64,000 nucleotides of DNA from Strigamia acuminata. Lineage: Eukaryota > Arthropoda > Chilopoda > Geophilomorpha > Linotaeniidae. The position numbers and the translations under genes are program-made. Shown piece after piece: positions 41,848 to 52,307 of this stretch. Positions within the stretch are counted from its first letter, which is position 1. Every line of letters begins with the position of its first letter. The notes beneath the pieces are model-generated. The model was not told where the DNA came from. It worked only from the letters and a program-made list of their open reading frames with translations, and searched no databases. The stretch is from NCBI GenBank assembly GCA_949358305.1, contig OX442318.1, positions 11,328,517 through 11,392,516 on the forward strand. The letters are read 5' to 3'.

Positions 41848-42168
41848 CAGGGGTCGGCAAGTAATTTTAAGTGGGGTCCGGATACTATTGAAAATTTTTA
41901 TCGAGGTCCAGAAAAAAAAACACTTAAAAACCTTACTAAAAACCTAAGAAAATACTTAAAAACCAAATAAATCCCCCAATAAACACACACAACCCAAAAA
42001 ATACCAATAAAACCTAAAACACATAAAAAAAAACACAAAAAACAAGAAGAAAAATACCAAAAAACCAAAGAAACCGAGGGAAAAACGTCGCTAAAACGTT
42101 ACCGCGGTCCAAGTTTCGACCTTCCGCGGTCCGGATACGGACCGCGGGCCGCCAGTTGCCGACCGCTG
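41848..42168. mobile_element. hAT-type MITE (321 bp)
   Basis: CAGGGGTCGGCAA and TTGCCGACCGCTG are inverted termini. The perfect 8-bp duplication CACTAGAC flanks it (41840-41847, 42169-42176). A-rich interior, no coding capacity. Confidence 0.92.
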
Positions 42169-42380
42169 CACTAGACCATCAGATACAGCCCCCACTTTTG
42201 GTCGACTTTTTAAACTAAAAAGGAATCAACTTAGACCCATCCACTTGGGACGTTACATTTTTCAAACCATAAGATTTGGGCCAATGTAAAAATAATTCTA
42301 AATATTTTCATCAAATGTTGCCTAAATTTGTGAAAAAGAGATCGCAAGATCCTTTAGTGCTCATCAAAATAACGAACGGT

Positions 42381-42572
42381 ATGTCATATTTAAGAGTTAT
42401 TCGCGCCATTAAAAGAAGTGTGAATGTCAGATTGGAAACATACAAGAAATCATCCAAATCCGTTCCACCTAAAAATGAAGAGCAAAAGCCATGCGAATCT
42501 AAAGTAGGCCCACTGACAGCACAAATTCAAATCCAATTGTTGTTGCCCTCTAATAACATGGGTTGCAATTAA
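42381..42572 (+). CDS. Conserved short reading frame upstream of copy B
   Basis: 63 codons from ATG, ending PSNNMGCN-stop, 141 bp before the copy B start. The frame extends upstream to 42276 without a stop. Parallel frames precede A and C; substitutions and an indel keep frame, which suggests past coding constraint. Function unknown. Confidence 0.45.
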   Translation: MSYLRVIRAIKRSVNVRLETYKKSSKSVPPKNEEQKPCESKVGPLTAQIQIQLLLPSNNMGCN

Positions 42573-42713
42573 ACAAATCAATTGTTAGTTAAAATTAAGG
42601 AGTTGCCATGGTTCCTTTAGTTACTAAGTTCGATTATTTGTTCATTCATTAACAAAAGCCATTCCTAAATAACACTAACAGGAAAAGATTAATACACACT
42701 TTTTTCTATCTAG

Positions 42714-43163
42714 ATGCTAAATCAACGCAGATTCAGAATACATCGCCGTATTATAACATCTTCAATTGTCGAGTCCATCAATAAAGATAAGAATGTAGCA
42801 TCAGAGTTTTACATCCGTCTAGACCGCACGCGTTCACAAAGATTTCGTATTTTTTGGGGGTTTCTCGTCCTGATCTGTTCTCTCGTGTATTGCTACCAAA
42901 TGTACGATCGCATCTCATACTTCATGACAGAACCAAAAGCTGTTGATGTATATCGAAAGAAAATGGAACACTTTCCAATCCCACCAGTGTCTATTTGTAC
43001 ACAACATAATATTTACTCAATAGATTATGTGAGACAAAAGAAATTAAAGAACTCTCTGTTCAAACTCATAGAATTACCTGATTTCGACCTATCTAAACTT
43101 TGGAATTTGGACTACCGACTCGATTTAATTGAAAAGTTAACATTTGAAACAGCTAGCTACAAG
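42714..43163 (+). CDS. Copy B exon 1: TM1 of half 1
   Basis: 150 codons; basic N-terminus, TM1, FPIPPVSIC. Donor GTAAGA at 43164, phase 0. The following 56-bp intron ends TTATAG. Confidence 0.88.
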
Positions 43164-46100
43164 GTAAGATGCATATACTTATGTCTCCATTTAAATTGTA
43201 TTTTTCCCTTTTGTTATAGCCAAAGATACCCATCGGGTTTCATCAAAAACACAAACTTACACCATACGGCACATGCACGCAAGTAACCAGTTAAGTATTA
43301 GAGGTTCAGCATTTTGATTACAACAGCACACCAAATTTGCCAAATTATAATTTGTTTTTGAGTTGAAGTATATTTCATTGTGTATACTGTTACATTTATT
43401 ACTTAGGTAACAGGTCATTGGAACATTCTGAACTTGCAATGGCATTAACAGCAGAAGTGCTTGAACCTTTTGGACTCCATTACGTACAGTATACAAATAT
43501 GGAGTAATATTTATTTTTCTACATTTAAGTTATAACGCCTCATTTTAGCTCTCACTCGATGTACCGTTTGATTTTCAATTCGTTTTAATCGTAGATGAAC
43601 CAGTTCAAATATCTATTGGTTTCACCATCACAAAAGTAAAAATAGTGATTAAGTAAACTAATACTGCACATGCTAAGAAACTAATAAGACAAATGCTAGT
43701 TGGTCTACAATGCTTTTTTCTATTTTAGCCATAATGAACCGTTATTAAAATTCTGTTACCACTGCATTATACCATGTAACGTTTTTACTACGTATCAACA
43801 ACGAGTAGCAAAACCGTTACAAATAATGGCTTCAACTTCTCAAAATTTCTTTGCAAGCATAAACTGTATTAGTGCAATTTTTTTCAGTATTCCTTATTAA
43901 GCACGAAAGAAGACCCATGTGTGCCGGACGAAGAGTTTACATTGTGCGGTATACAATGTATCAAACTGAAGCTCGAGAATGGTCCCTGTTGCATGCCATA
44001 TTCATTTCTGAAGCAATGTAACAATCCTTGTAACAATTCTGAAGATACAGCCAACTTGATTCTAAAACACCAGAAGATAGTAGAGGGACAAACGCCAACT
44101 GCTGACTGCAACTGTACAAGAAGCTGTGAAAATGAAGTTTACGATTTACAAGTTGACTTAATAACTTTGAACAAAGTTCGGGTTAATTTCCACTTGACTG
44201 ATCAACACCAAACTGTGTTTCAAGAAAGATGGCTCTATGACTTAATCTCTCTACTCTGTGACTTCGGTGGAAATCTCGGTCTTTGGTTGGGTTTTTCACT
44301 CCTTTCTCTAATTGATTGTCTAATTGGCTGTGCCAAAAGAAATAACAGATGGCTTGGGAGCAACCGTAACAACGTCATTAACAAATTCGAAAAACATTTC
44401 AACAAACATGAAACAAGATTCAAAATGTTTGCTCAAAAAATAGAAACTGATAACGCACAGAGCAAAAGCAAATGGATCCGTGCAATTTATTTTATTTGTA
44501 CGATACTCTGTTGTTATATTCTGCAAAATCGAATAAACAAATATTTTTCGGGACCCATTCAAAAAGCAGTCAAGATTGAAGATCCTCTAGTTGTCACATT
44601 TCCAAACATCATTAGTTGTCCAGGGCCACACAGTGGAAAACTCAATGCTTATAAAAAAAAGTATTTCGACCGCTATCTCAAGATGAACACAACCAAGTGT
44701 GAAGTGGATGCTTATGACCTTATACATTTCAATAAAATAGATGTGGAGACTCTTTGGAATGAGAAATTTCAAACTAAACAGATCAATATTGAAATACTTC
44801 GAAGTGATGTAAGTCATTCAGTGTTACGCATTGTCATTGCAATAACGTTGTTACTGGTAACTTTATCATTGCATAACTGTAATGGTAACACGCTATGCAA
44901 TGCAGAAAGCATAACGCAACGGTAATTCGTTACTATTACTATTAGTAGTTAACAAACCATTATTAAAACTTATATTACCACTGGATGACTTTAGCAACGC
45001 CATTTTAGCGAAGCCGTTTTTAAGGTGCTGAGATACAGTTAGGTCAGGTTAGTGTAGGTTAGGTTAGGTCAGGTTAAGTTAGGTTGAAAAACGGTATCGC
45101 TAAAACGGGTGTCGCTAAAGTGAAGTACATATCCCTGTTACCACGACAGTATAACTTATTATGTAACGTTTTATACAATTTATCAACAATGGTAGCAAAA
45201 AAGTTACAAACTGGCTTTAATTTCTCAAAAGTGTACCTTTACGAAATAAGTTGTTCTAAGGTTGGTTTGTTTGAAAAATTACTACAAATTTTAATAAGTA
45301 AAATTAATATTAAAATTAAATTTAAATTAAATTAAAATAATAAAATTCGTTTTTTTTATTACAATGTATAATTTTGCTACATTTCTAAAAAAAATAAACA
45401 TTTTTAACATTTTTAACCGAAAGAATTGAAATAGGAAATTTGCGCAAATGTAACAGTAACTACTGATAACTAGTTACTTTTTTAGCTAAGTTGTTGCAAT
45501 GGTAACTACTTACCAAATTCGAATAACGCATGCAACGGTGAAGATATTTTAAATTGAATGAAACTAGAAAGGCAAACCTTCAAAACAATGCTTTCTGTAC
45601 ATTACTGCATTTCAAACAAAACTTGTGTAGACAGGGTACTGTATAACCAGTTGGGCATTACAGTGGTGAACGGGAATAAGATGGGACCCGCACAAACTTA
45701 GTTGCTGACCGTCAAAGACCCATGGCAAACCTTAGTAGGTTAGGCAGCCACAACCAAGAGCGAGGACAAATTGGGATTGAGAAAAAGTAAAAAAAAAAAT
45801 AGTAAAATCCTCCAACATAAGCTTACACATACGAATATGTCCCATCGTTTTGCCACCACGTTAATGTCTTGTGAATTTTTTTCAGGTTTTCAATGTTAGA
45901 ATGTATAACAGCAGCAGGACCATGTTAAACTACACAGATGGTATTTGCATAAAACATGTATATGGTAATTACTCTTGAGATAAATCTATTGTGACTGGTA
46001 TGGTCTCACCCACGACAGTCTAGGGATTGACTATTATGGGAGGGACGCATACTCAGGTAAATGATTGAGACAGGGACTCCAGATTGTTGGGTTTTGGCCT

Positions 46101-49100
46101 TTAAACGTTGTCTCGGGGTCGGAGTCTCCCATCTACCAATGTGTGGTAATGCTGTTAGGCACACAACACCAGCAACCGTCTCGTCACACGCAGCACGAGC
46201 CCCTTGGGTGACGTGGTTGGTTACCTATGGATATTCTATCATACTTACCCCGTACGATCCATTTAGCCGCTCATGGAGGCTGTAACGGGCACAACGCCAT
46301 GTTACTGAGCGTCACAGTGGTGAATGGTGAGAGCAGCAGATTCAAACCAGGCACAGTTGCCTTTGCCGGCGTCGGGACATCGCAGCACACAATTCTCTCA
46401 CTCTACCACACGTCCTTCCTCTCTGCTATCTCAACTCCGTCTCTCTCTCATTCGATTCGGCTCCCTCCTTCCCTAGCTGGGCCAGTCCATCCTGCGAAGG
46501 GAGACGGGCTTAGGGCCACTGGGCAGTGTGTGGAGTGACGCAGGCCACTGTCGGTGGCCAAACGGTCACACTATCAATACCATTTCATAAATATTTTTTA
46601 AAACTTCTAAGTGACAGACAAATATAAAACAATGACGATAGCTGCTATTGTGGTACCCGAAGTGGATAATATTTGCAAACCAGACATTTCAAATGTAAGG
46701 CCAATTTCAATTGCCAACTTTTCATTATACTCGTACAGTAAATCACTTTTATGTTTTGTTTCAGCTCTATTTAAGTCCACCTGGTGATCCTGATTTTCCG
46801 GATACATTCAAAATAATACTCCCTTCTACATGTTTTTCCATAACCTTATTTAAAATCTTAAAGGTAAATCCAGTACAATAAACGTGTCTGACAAATAAAG
46901 TGCGCACAGATGTAATTTTATAACACTTCTTTCTAATGTGGAAGGTGGAACACTTGAACACACGTCGAAACCCATGTACTTCAAATATGAGTGAATATTA
47001 TCATTGCAAGCAAAACTGTTTGGTGCAGAAAATTATAAAACTTCAGCTCTGCAGGTCAGATATTGACAATCATTTTCATTGTCACGTTGTTATTTACGAC
47101 TGGAAACAATGGTTTAGAAAAACTAGGTTTTCAGGGGTTTGCATCAACCAAAAGATTGAGGGTCCACAGGCATCGCAACTCTTAATACTTCACCATGGGG
47201 ATAGCTCAGTAAAGACAGCGTCTGTTCGTAAAATCTATATTTTATTGGGTGCAGGACATCACACTGGGCGCTTGCAAAATGGCGAACAATGGTATCCGAA
47301 TTGAGACCACCGCCAATGCACAACCGCCAAGACTTTAACCGCCAAGCCAAAACCGCCAAAACAATACCGCCAAACAATTACCGCCAAAACAATACCGCCA
47401 AACCCATTACCGCCAAACCATTACCGCCAAAACAACCGGCGCCAATGATAACAACAGCCAATGACCGGCAATGACCGCCAAAGACCCGAAATGGTCAATG
47501 ACAAATACTTAAGCAAACTGTGTCCAGAAATGGAGAGAAAGTCAGCAGTCCTTGGCTAAGAATGTTAGTGGATTGAGACCGACTAACAGGCTCTTCTCTT
47601 CAGCATGGAGAAAGCAAAATATGGAGAAATAAAAAAGGCGCTGGTCAGATAGCCGACCATAAGAATTCGAGCTGATTTGGTACCTTGTGCTTTGCGATGC
47701 ATCATAAATACGCGCTTCAAAACCCTCAATTGAGACAGTTGTTTCTGTGTCAAAGGCAAAAATGATTCTAAACTCTATTCCAAAAAGTATTACAGATACT
47801 CCCATTGGTTGGGAGATTCATAACACCAGGTTATCAAATCATTAAATCAAATCATTAAAATAACATCAGAAATGATATCAGCAGGTAAAACTACACTAGA
47901 AATGTTAGAATTAAAATTCCCAAACCAAAATTTTAACCCAAAACAAGACGCTTTAAAAATCTTCGCACAAGTCTACTGGAATCTGAAACCAGCATCATAT
48001 TCAAGACACAACTGAACTAAAGACAAAATGTAAATCTCCCAACCAATGGGAGTATTTGTAATACTTTTTGGAATAGAGTTTAGTTAAAATTAGGAATTTA
48101 GAAATTAAGAAACCTTTGGTCACATGTTTCTGCCCAAGGATATTTTCCAAGGGAAAATAGCCCAAAACAGGTGGCAAAAGGGGAATATTTAAATAAGTCA
48201 AACGCTCATAAATTAAAACATAGCCGAATTCTCATGCTTATCCAAGAAAATGACTCAAAACCAGACATAAACATAGATAAAAGGGAAAGAATAAATGAAA
48301 ATAAAATAAAAACATATAAATTTAGGAAAAATAAAATTACCGTATTTTACAAAATAAGAGCCGCGGCTCTTATTCAAAATGGGCACTCTGAGCCGCAGCT
48401 CTAATTCGAGGGCGGCTCCAATTCGAGGGCGGCTCTTATTGCAAGTGTGTACCATATTCGGTACGTAATGTTCCCGTATTCACAACTTGACGTGCTCCGT
48501 ATGCGCTACGTTTCGCTCGTTTAGTATATATGGCGTTAACCATTCGTTTCCCCGTCATTTCCATGCTCCGTAAACCGGTAAAAAAATTTGAAAAAGTTTG
48601 AAAACCTGAACAAAAACCACAACTTGTAGCCTCGAATAACAGCCGCGGCTACTATACGAGGGCGGCTCTCATTTCAAACCGCCTCTTTGATGTGCGGCTA
48701 CTATTCGAGGGCGGCTACAAAACGAGGGCGACTCTTATTCGGTAAAATACGGTATCTCAATAAATGGAATATTTCCAATGAAAAATGAGAAGTAAAAAAT
48801 AAATGACGGAAAAATATGCGCAAAATTTTGAAAATTCCAAGCTGTCACAAGCTTAAAAGCCACCCTAGTTGCAGCTGTGAATAAGAACTGCGGCTCTTAT
48901 CCAAAGGAATACAGTATTAATAATTTACTAGTACTATTTTTTTTTTCAGTATGCCATTTGCCATCAAGGAGAGCACGCCCATGTGCAATTCTTCATCAAT
49001 GGCCAAAGATGTGCGCAGATTGTATAACAAAATTCATTTAACGACTGATGTTGAAAAAGAATGTGCTTGTCCACGACCTTGTCAAATATTGACTTACAAA

Positions 49101-49361
49101 CATAGCTCATTCAGTCGTTCAGCACCAATAAATATCCCTATTTTCGCTGCAGTGTTCACCTTGTTTACAAATAAGGTTGAGTTCGTAAAAGAAGAATTCC
49201 TGTATTCGTTTGGAACTTTGGTCTCTGACATTGGAAATGCATTAGGCCTCACTCTCGGAATATCTTTACTCACTCTAATGCACATCACGTCTAATCAAAT
49301 TTTTCCATTTGTTCGGATGAATTATAATGCTCTTTTTAACCGTAATTGCCTAAATCCCTAA
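42714..49361 (+). CDS. Two-domain (concatenated) DEG/ENaC channel subunit, copy B
   Basis: Exons 42714-43163, 43220-43289, 43407-43483, 43549-43635, 43888-44808, 45886-45964, 46612-46694, 46765-46863, 46945-47054, 48950-49361 join in frame to 795 residues. Half 1: TM1 about 46-63, FPIPPVSIC 87-95, GTC at the exon 2 end, cysteine-rich exon 5 start, TM2 about 347-376 with pore GFS 363-365. A cytosolic linker of about 47 residues follows. Half 2: TM1 about 424-442, TFPNIISC 465-472, TM2 about 747-771 with pore GIS 762-764. DEG/ENaC subunits normally have one TM1/TM2 pair and assemble as trimers of sodium-selective, amiloride-sensitive channels in the plasma membrane; ligand unknown here. The exon 2 donor (GTTAAG) is the least certain join; it is chosen because exon 3 needs phase 1. 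The usual N-terminal HG gating motif is not visible. Confidence 0.88.
43888..44808 (+). CDS. Copy B exon 5: fusion exon joining the two halves
   Basis: 307 codons between a strong acceptor (tttttttcag) and donor GTAAGT. TM2 of half 1 and TM1 of half 2 lie in the same uninterrupted frame, about 48 residues apart. The segment from [17 protein letters not shown] to the start of the second TM1 is almost invariant in A, B and C. Confidence 0.92.
45990..46570 (+). mobile_element. Solo LTR in intron 6 of copy B (581 bp)
   Basis: It begins TGTGACTGG and ends ACGGTCACA. The 4-bp duplication CTAT flanks it (45986-45989, 46571-46574). The empty site (aaatctatcaatacc-like) is present in copies A and C, so the LTR entered after the gene duplications. 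It presumably arose by LTR-LTR recombination. It is related to 631-831 but not to the two full-length elements. Confidence 0.9.
47311..47430. repeat. ACCGCCAAA minisatellite
   Basis: Irregular tandem copies of ACCGCCAAAACAAT and shortened forms in intron 9 of copy B; non-coding. Confidence 0.75.
47769..48082. repeat. Inverted repeat with 50-bp arms
   Basis: TAAACTCTATTCCAAAAAGT to about 47818 returns as the reverse complement at about 48031-48082, almost without mismatch. The loop of about 210 bp has no gene. Likely a foldback or MITE-like element. Confidence 0.7.
48340..48752. mobile_element. Mariner-type MITE (TA target), GAGCCGC family
   Basis: The ends CCGTATTTTAC and GTAAAATACGG are followed inward by AATAAGAG(C/T)CGC repeats, and TA flanks both sides. 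Internally it carries several copies of CGAGGGCGGCT(C/A). Fragments with the same words lie at about 37160-37200, 48880-48915, 57720-57770 and 58430-58470. Confidence 0.8.
48950..49361 (+). CDS. Copy B exon 10: C-terminal region and TM2 of half 2
   Basis: 137 codons after a strong acceptor (ttttttttcag), phase 2. It holds [12 protein letters not shown] and [12 protein letters not shown]2 with GLTLGIS, and the intact tail ending CLNP. Confidence 0.92.
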
Positions 49362-49589
49362 TAAAAATTATGCACACCGTCAGTAACAAAATTGCAGTAA
49401 CTGAATGTCCAATTTATTACACGTATTTTACAATCTGCACTTGCGGAAGTTATCACCACATTGTATATTGTCTCCTTTTTTCTAAATGTCCATAACTTTC
49501 TACTCTGTATGCATACTAATACGTTAATTATCCTTTTTCTACATTAATTCAACCATAAAATATTGACAAACAGTAGGCACATTCGTACA

Positions 49590-50456
49590 GTCTGTCGTGT
49601 CCTTGGTCGGTCTTGTTAAATGGCCGACAGAAATTAAGCTTATGTGGTTTTATCTTATCTGTGATCTTCAGTATTACCCAAAATGACTATACAATGTATG
49701 TAAGGAATAAAATAATTTATTTAACGGCTTTATGCCATACAATATACGACATATATATTCGTATCTTCGACTAGGCAGAGTCAAACAGTTGGTCGTCTAA
49801 GATGGAGTCGTGAATTCCGCGTGGTCACAGGAACAACGGAGCCGTCTTAGTCTCGCTGTCGGTCGTCCTTTAGATTCGCGTAACGGACACGATGGAATGC
49901 TCAAGTTATATACTTATTACTGGATTGGTCTCGGATCCTCGCAGCGGATACAATTTGTTGCTAGAATAATCATCGTGATTGTTCAGTCTTACACGTGGTC
50001 TGTTTGTTGACTAGGGTAATTTTCTATTGTTCAAATACTCTTCGTACGGCAAATAAATAACTTTTCGTTATTTATTATGATACACATGCCTGTTGTCTGG
50101 AGGGATTGTTCTTAGAGCCGCTGAGACGGCGACCAGAAATAGGATTCCTAACAACGTTCGGACACTACGGGGACGAAAGAGTAGTTAAAACTACTATTTC
50201 ACAGAGTGTTCACAATGGCTGTTCCCTCGCTTTCGCTGGAATAGCCTTCTTGCAAACTACCACAATTTATACTAACACAATGCGTTCCTCTATCACTCCT
50301 GACTGATATTAGAAATAGGCCTGACGGTGAGGGAGTTGCTGTGTGCTAGATATGGTTTTGTAGTGAGTTCTGTCCCTCGGTGGGAAAAACTCACCTTTTA
50401 TACTACAAGGTCAGGTGTCAGTGATGGCCAATGGTGGCAACCTACCGACTACCACA
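49590..50456. mobile_element. LTR-like insertion between copies B and C
   Basis: The flanking duplicated DNA continues on either side in A and C but not here. The segment starts near TGTCGTGTCC and ends near CTACCACA, with AATAAATAAC-type polyadenylation-like sequence in the middle. No target duplication was identified, so a solo LTR is only the best guess. Confidence 0.4.
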
Positions 50457-50459
50457 CGA

Positions 50460-50765
50460 GTGGAGAAATCACTCGGGGAATATTGTGCAGTTAGTGACGT
50501 CATAGCAAGAACATTCAATAAGTCATTTCAACAATTTGAAAACATAAAATATTAAACAGGTTTGCACTCAATTATAGTAAATTCAATTTCGCTTCAAATT
50601 TCTAATCAAAAAGCAATGCAACTTTAATCACATCATATGTCTTGTAATAACGAATGCTCACCCGCCCAGCCTCGACATTTATTCTTACATGTCCGTCTTT
50701 GCTCTCCTCTCCCAGAACAGCCGGTGGATCCACCTTGATCCGAGTAACCCGACTAACGGTAAGCC
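50460..50765. repeat. Repeated block R3
   Basis: Third copy of the repeated block, followed by a copia-like scrap (50770-51110). Confidence 0.5.
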
Positions 50766-50769
50766 TTGT

Positions 50770-51110
50770 ATGAAAACTGTTATTTTACTATTACATCGGA
50801 CATACAGTATGTTGTATGGAGATTTTTCACTTGTTCTTGGGATCTGGTTTCTTAAATATACCATAGTCTTAGCAAGACATGCACAAGCTATTGGGGAATT
50901 CATTATCTAAGAGTAAAGCACTCACCCTCACCTCCTCTACAATATCTGTATTTGCCCTCTCTGAGATGGAATTAACTTTTGACTTGTTAGATTTTGCCCT
51001 ATCTATCTCAATCCCGATACATTCATCTTGAGAAAACTCCTATCAGGGGCACAATCGAATCTTTTGGCCACTTTCATTTTGGTAAAGTTAATTCGACTTG
51101 TCACGAATCT
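50770..51110 (-). pseudogene. Degenerate Ty1/copia pol scrap
   Basis: The minus strand shows YLRNQIPRT, EKSPYNILYVR and DIVEEVRVSALLL-like words matching the fragment at 40799-41440. Too broken for any product. Confidence 0.6.
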
Positions 51111-51114
51111 TGAT

Positions 51115-51510
51115 ATAAATTTGACGTTAAGAAAATTAATTTTCTTGATTTGGTTCTCTCAAAGACAACATCGATTCGATTGTCACACGACTAGAGAAAT
51201 CACTCGGAGAATATTGCGCAGTCAGTGACGTCATAGTAAGAACGTTCGATAAGCTATTTCAACAAATTGAAAACATAAAATATTAAACAGGTTGGCACTC
51301 AATTAGAGAAAAAAATGCACGTAAATTCAATTTCGTTTCAAATTTCTAATCTAAAAGCAATGCAATTTTAATCACTTCATATCTCTTGTAATAACAAATG
51401 CTCACCCTCCCAGCCTTGTTATCGACATTTATTCCTACTGTGTCCGTCTTTGCTCTTCTCACAGGTCAGCCTGTGGACCCAGCTTGATCGGAGTAGCCCG
51501 ACTAAAGTTA
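51115..51510. repeat. Repeated block R4
   Basis: Fourth copy of the block, about 350 bp before the copy C start codon; its terminal donor-like GTAAG is lost (GTTAC). Confidence 0.5.
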
Positions 51511-51531
51511 CTTACCGTATTTAAAAATAAC

Positions 51532-51717
51532 GGTATCTCAGTAATTCGCATCATTAAAAGGAGTGTGAATATTAGATTGAAAACCTACAAGAAATCATCT
51601 AAATCCATTCCACCTAAAAATAAAGGGCAAAGGCCATACGAATCTAAAATAGGCCCACTGACAGCAGAAATTCAAATCCAATTGCTGTTGCCCTCTAATA
51701 GCATGGGTTGCAATTAA
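51532..51717 (+). CDS. Conserved short reading frame upstream of copy C
   Basis: Open frame ending PSNSMGCN-stop like those before A and B, but without the start codon found in B. Function unknown. Confidence 0.35.
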   Translation, partial: GISVIRIIKRSVNIRLKTYKKSSKSIPPKNKGQRPYESKIGPLTAEIQIQLLLPSNSMGCN

Positions 51718-51857
51718 ACAATCAATTGTTGGTTAAAATTAAGGAGTTGCCATGGTTCCATTGGTTACTAAGTTTGATTATTTGTTCATTCATTAACAAA
51801 AGCCATTCCTAAATAACACGAACAGGAAAATATTAATACACACTTTTTTCCATCTAG

Positions 51858-52307
51858 ATGCTAAATCAATGCAGATTCAGAATACATCGCCATATTATAA
51901 CATCTTCAATTGTCGAGTCTATTGATAAAGATAAGAATGTAGCACCAGAGTTTTATATCCTTCTAGACCGCACACGTTCACAAAGATTTCGTATTTTTTG
52001 GGGGTTTCTCGTCCTGATCTGTTCTCTCATGTATTGCTACCAAATGTACGATCGCATCTCATACTTTATGACAGAACCAAAAGCTGTTGATGTACACAGA
52101 AAGAAAATGCAACACTTTCCAATCCCACCAGTGTCTCTTTGCACATACGATAATAAGTACTCGCTAGATTATTGGACACAAATGAAATTAAATAGCTATC
52201 TGCCCAAACCCAAAAAATTACCTGATTTTGACCTGCTTAAACAATGGAATTTGGATGACCGAATCGATGTAATTGAAAAGTTAACATTTGAAAGGGCTAG
52301 CTACAAG
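51858..52307 (+). CDS. Copy C exon 1: TM1 of half 1
   Basis: 150 codons with TM1 ([14 protein letters not shown]) and FPIPPVSLC. Its last 50 residues differ from A and B more than the rest. Confidence 0.88.

Noticed and set aside
45040-45085. True telomere or telomere-fusion site
   Set aside because: The TTAGG-like run is short and degenerate and lies in an intron with a counterpart in copy A.
46061-46538. Two plus-strand ORFs at 46061-46285 and 46227-46538
   Set aside because: Both lie inside the solo LTR and have no recognisable domain.
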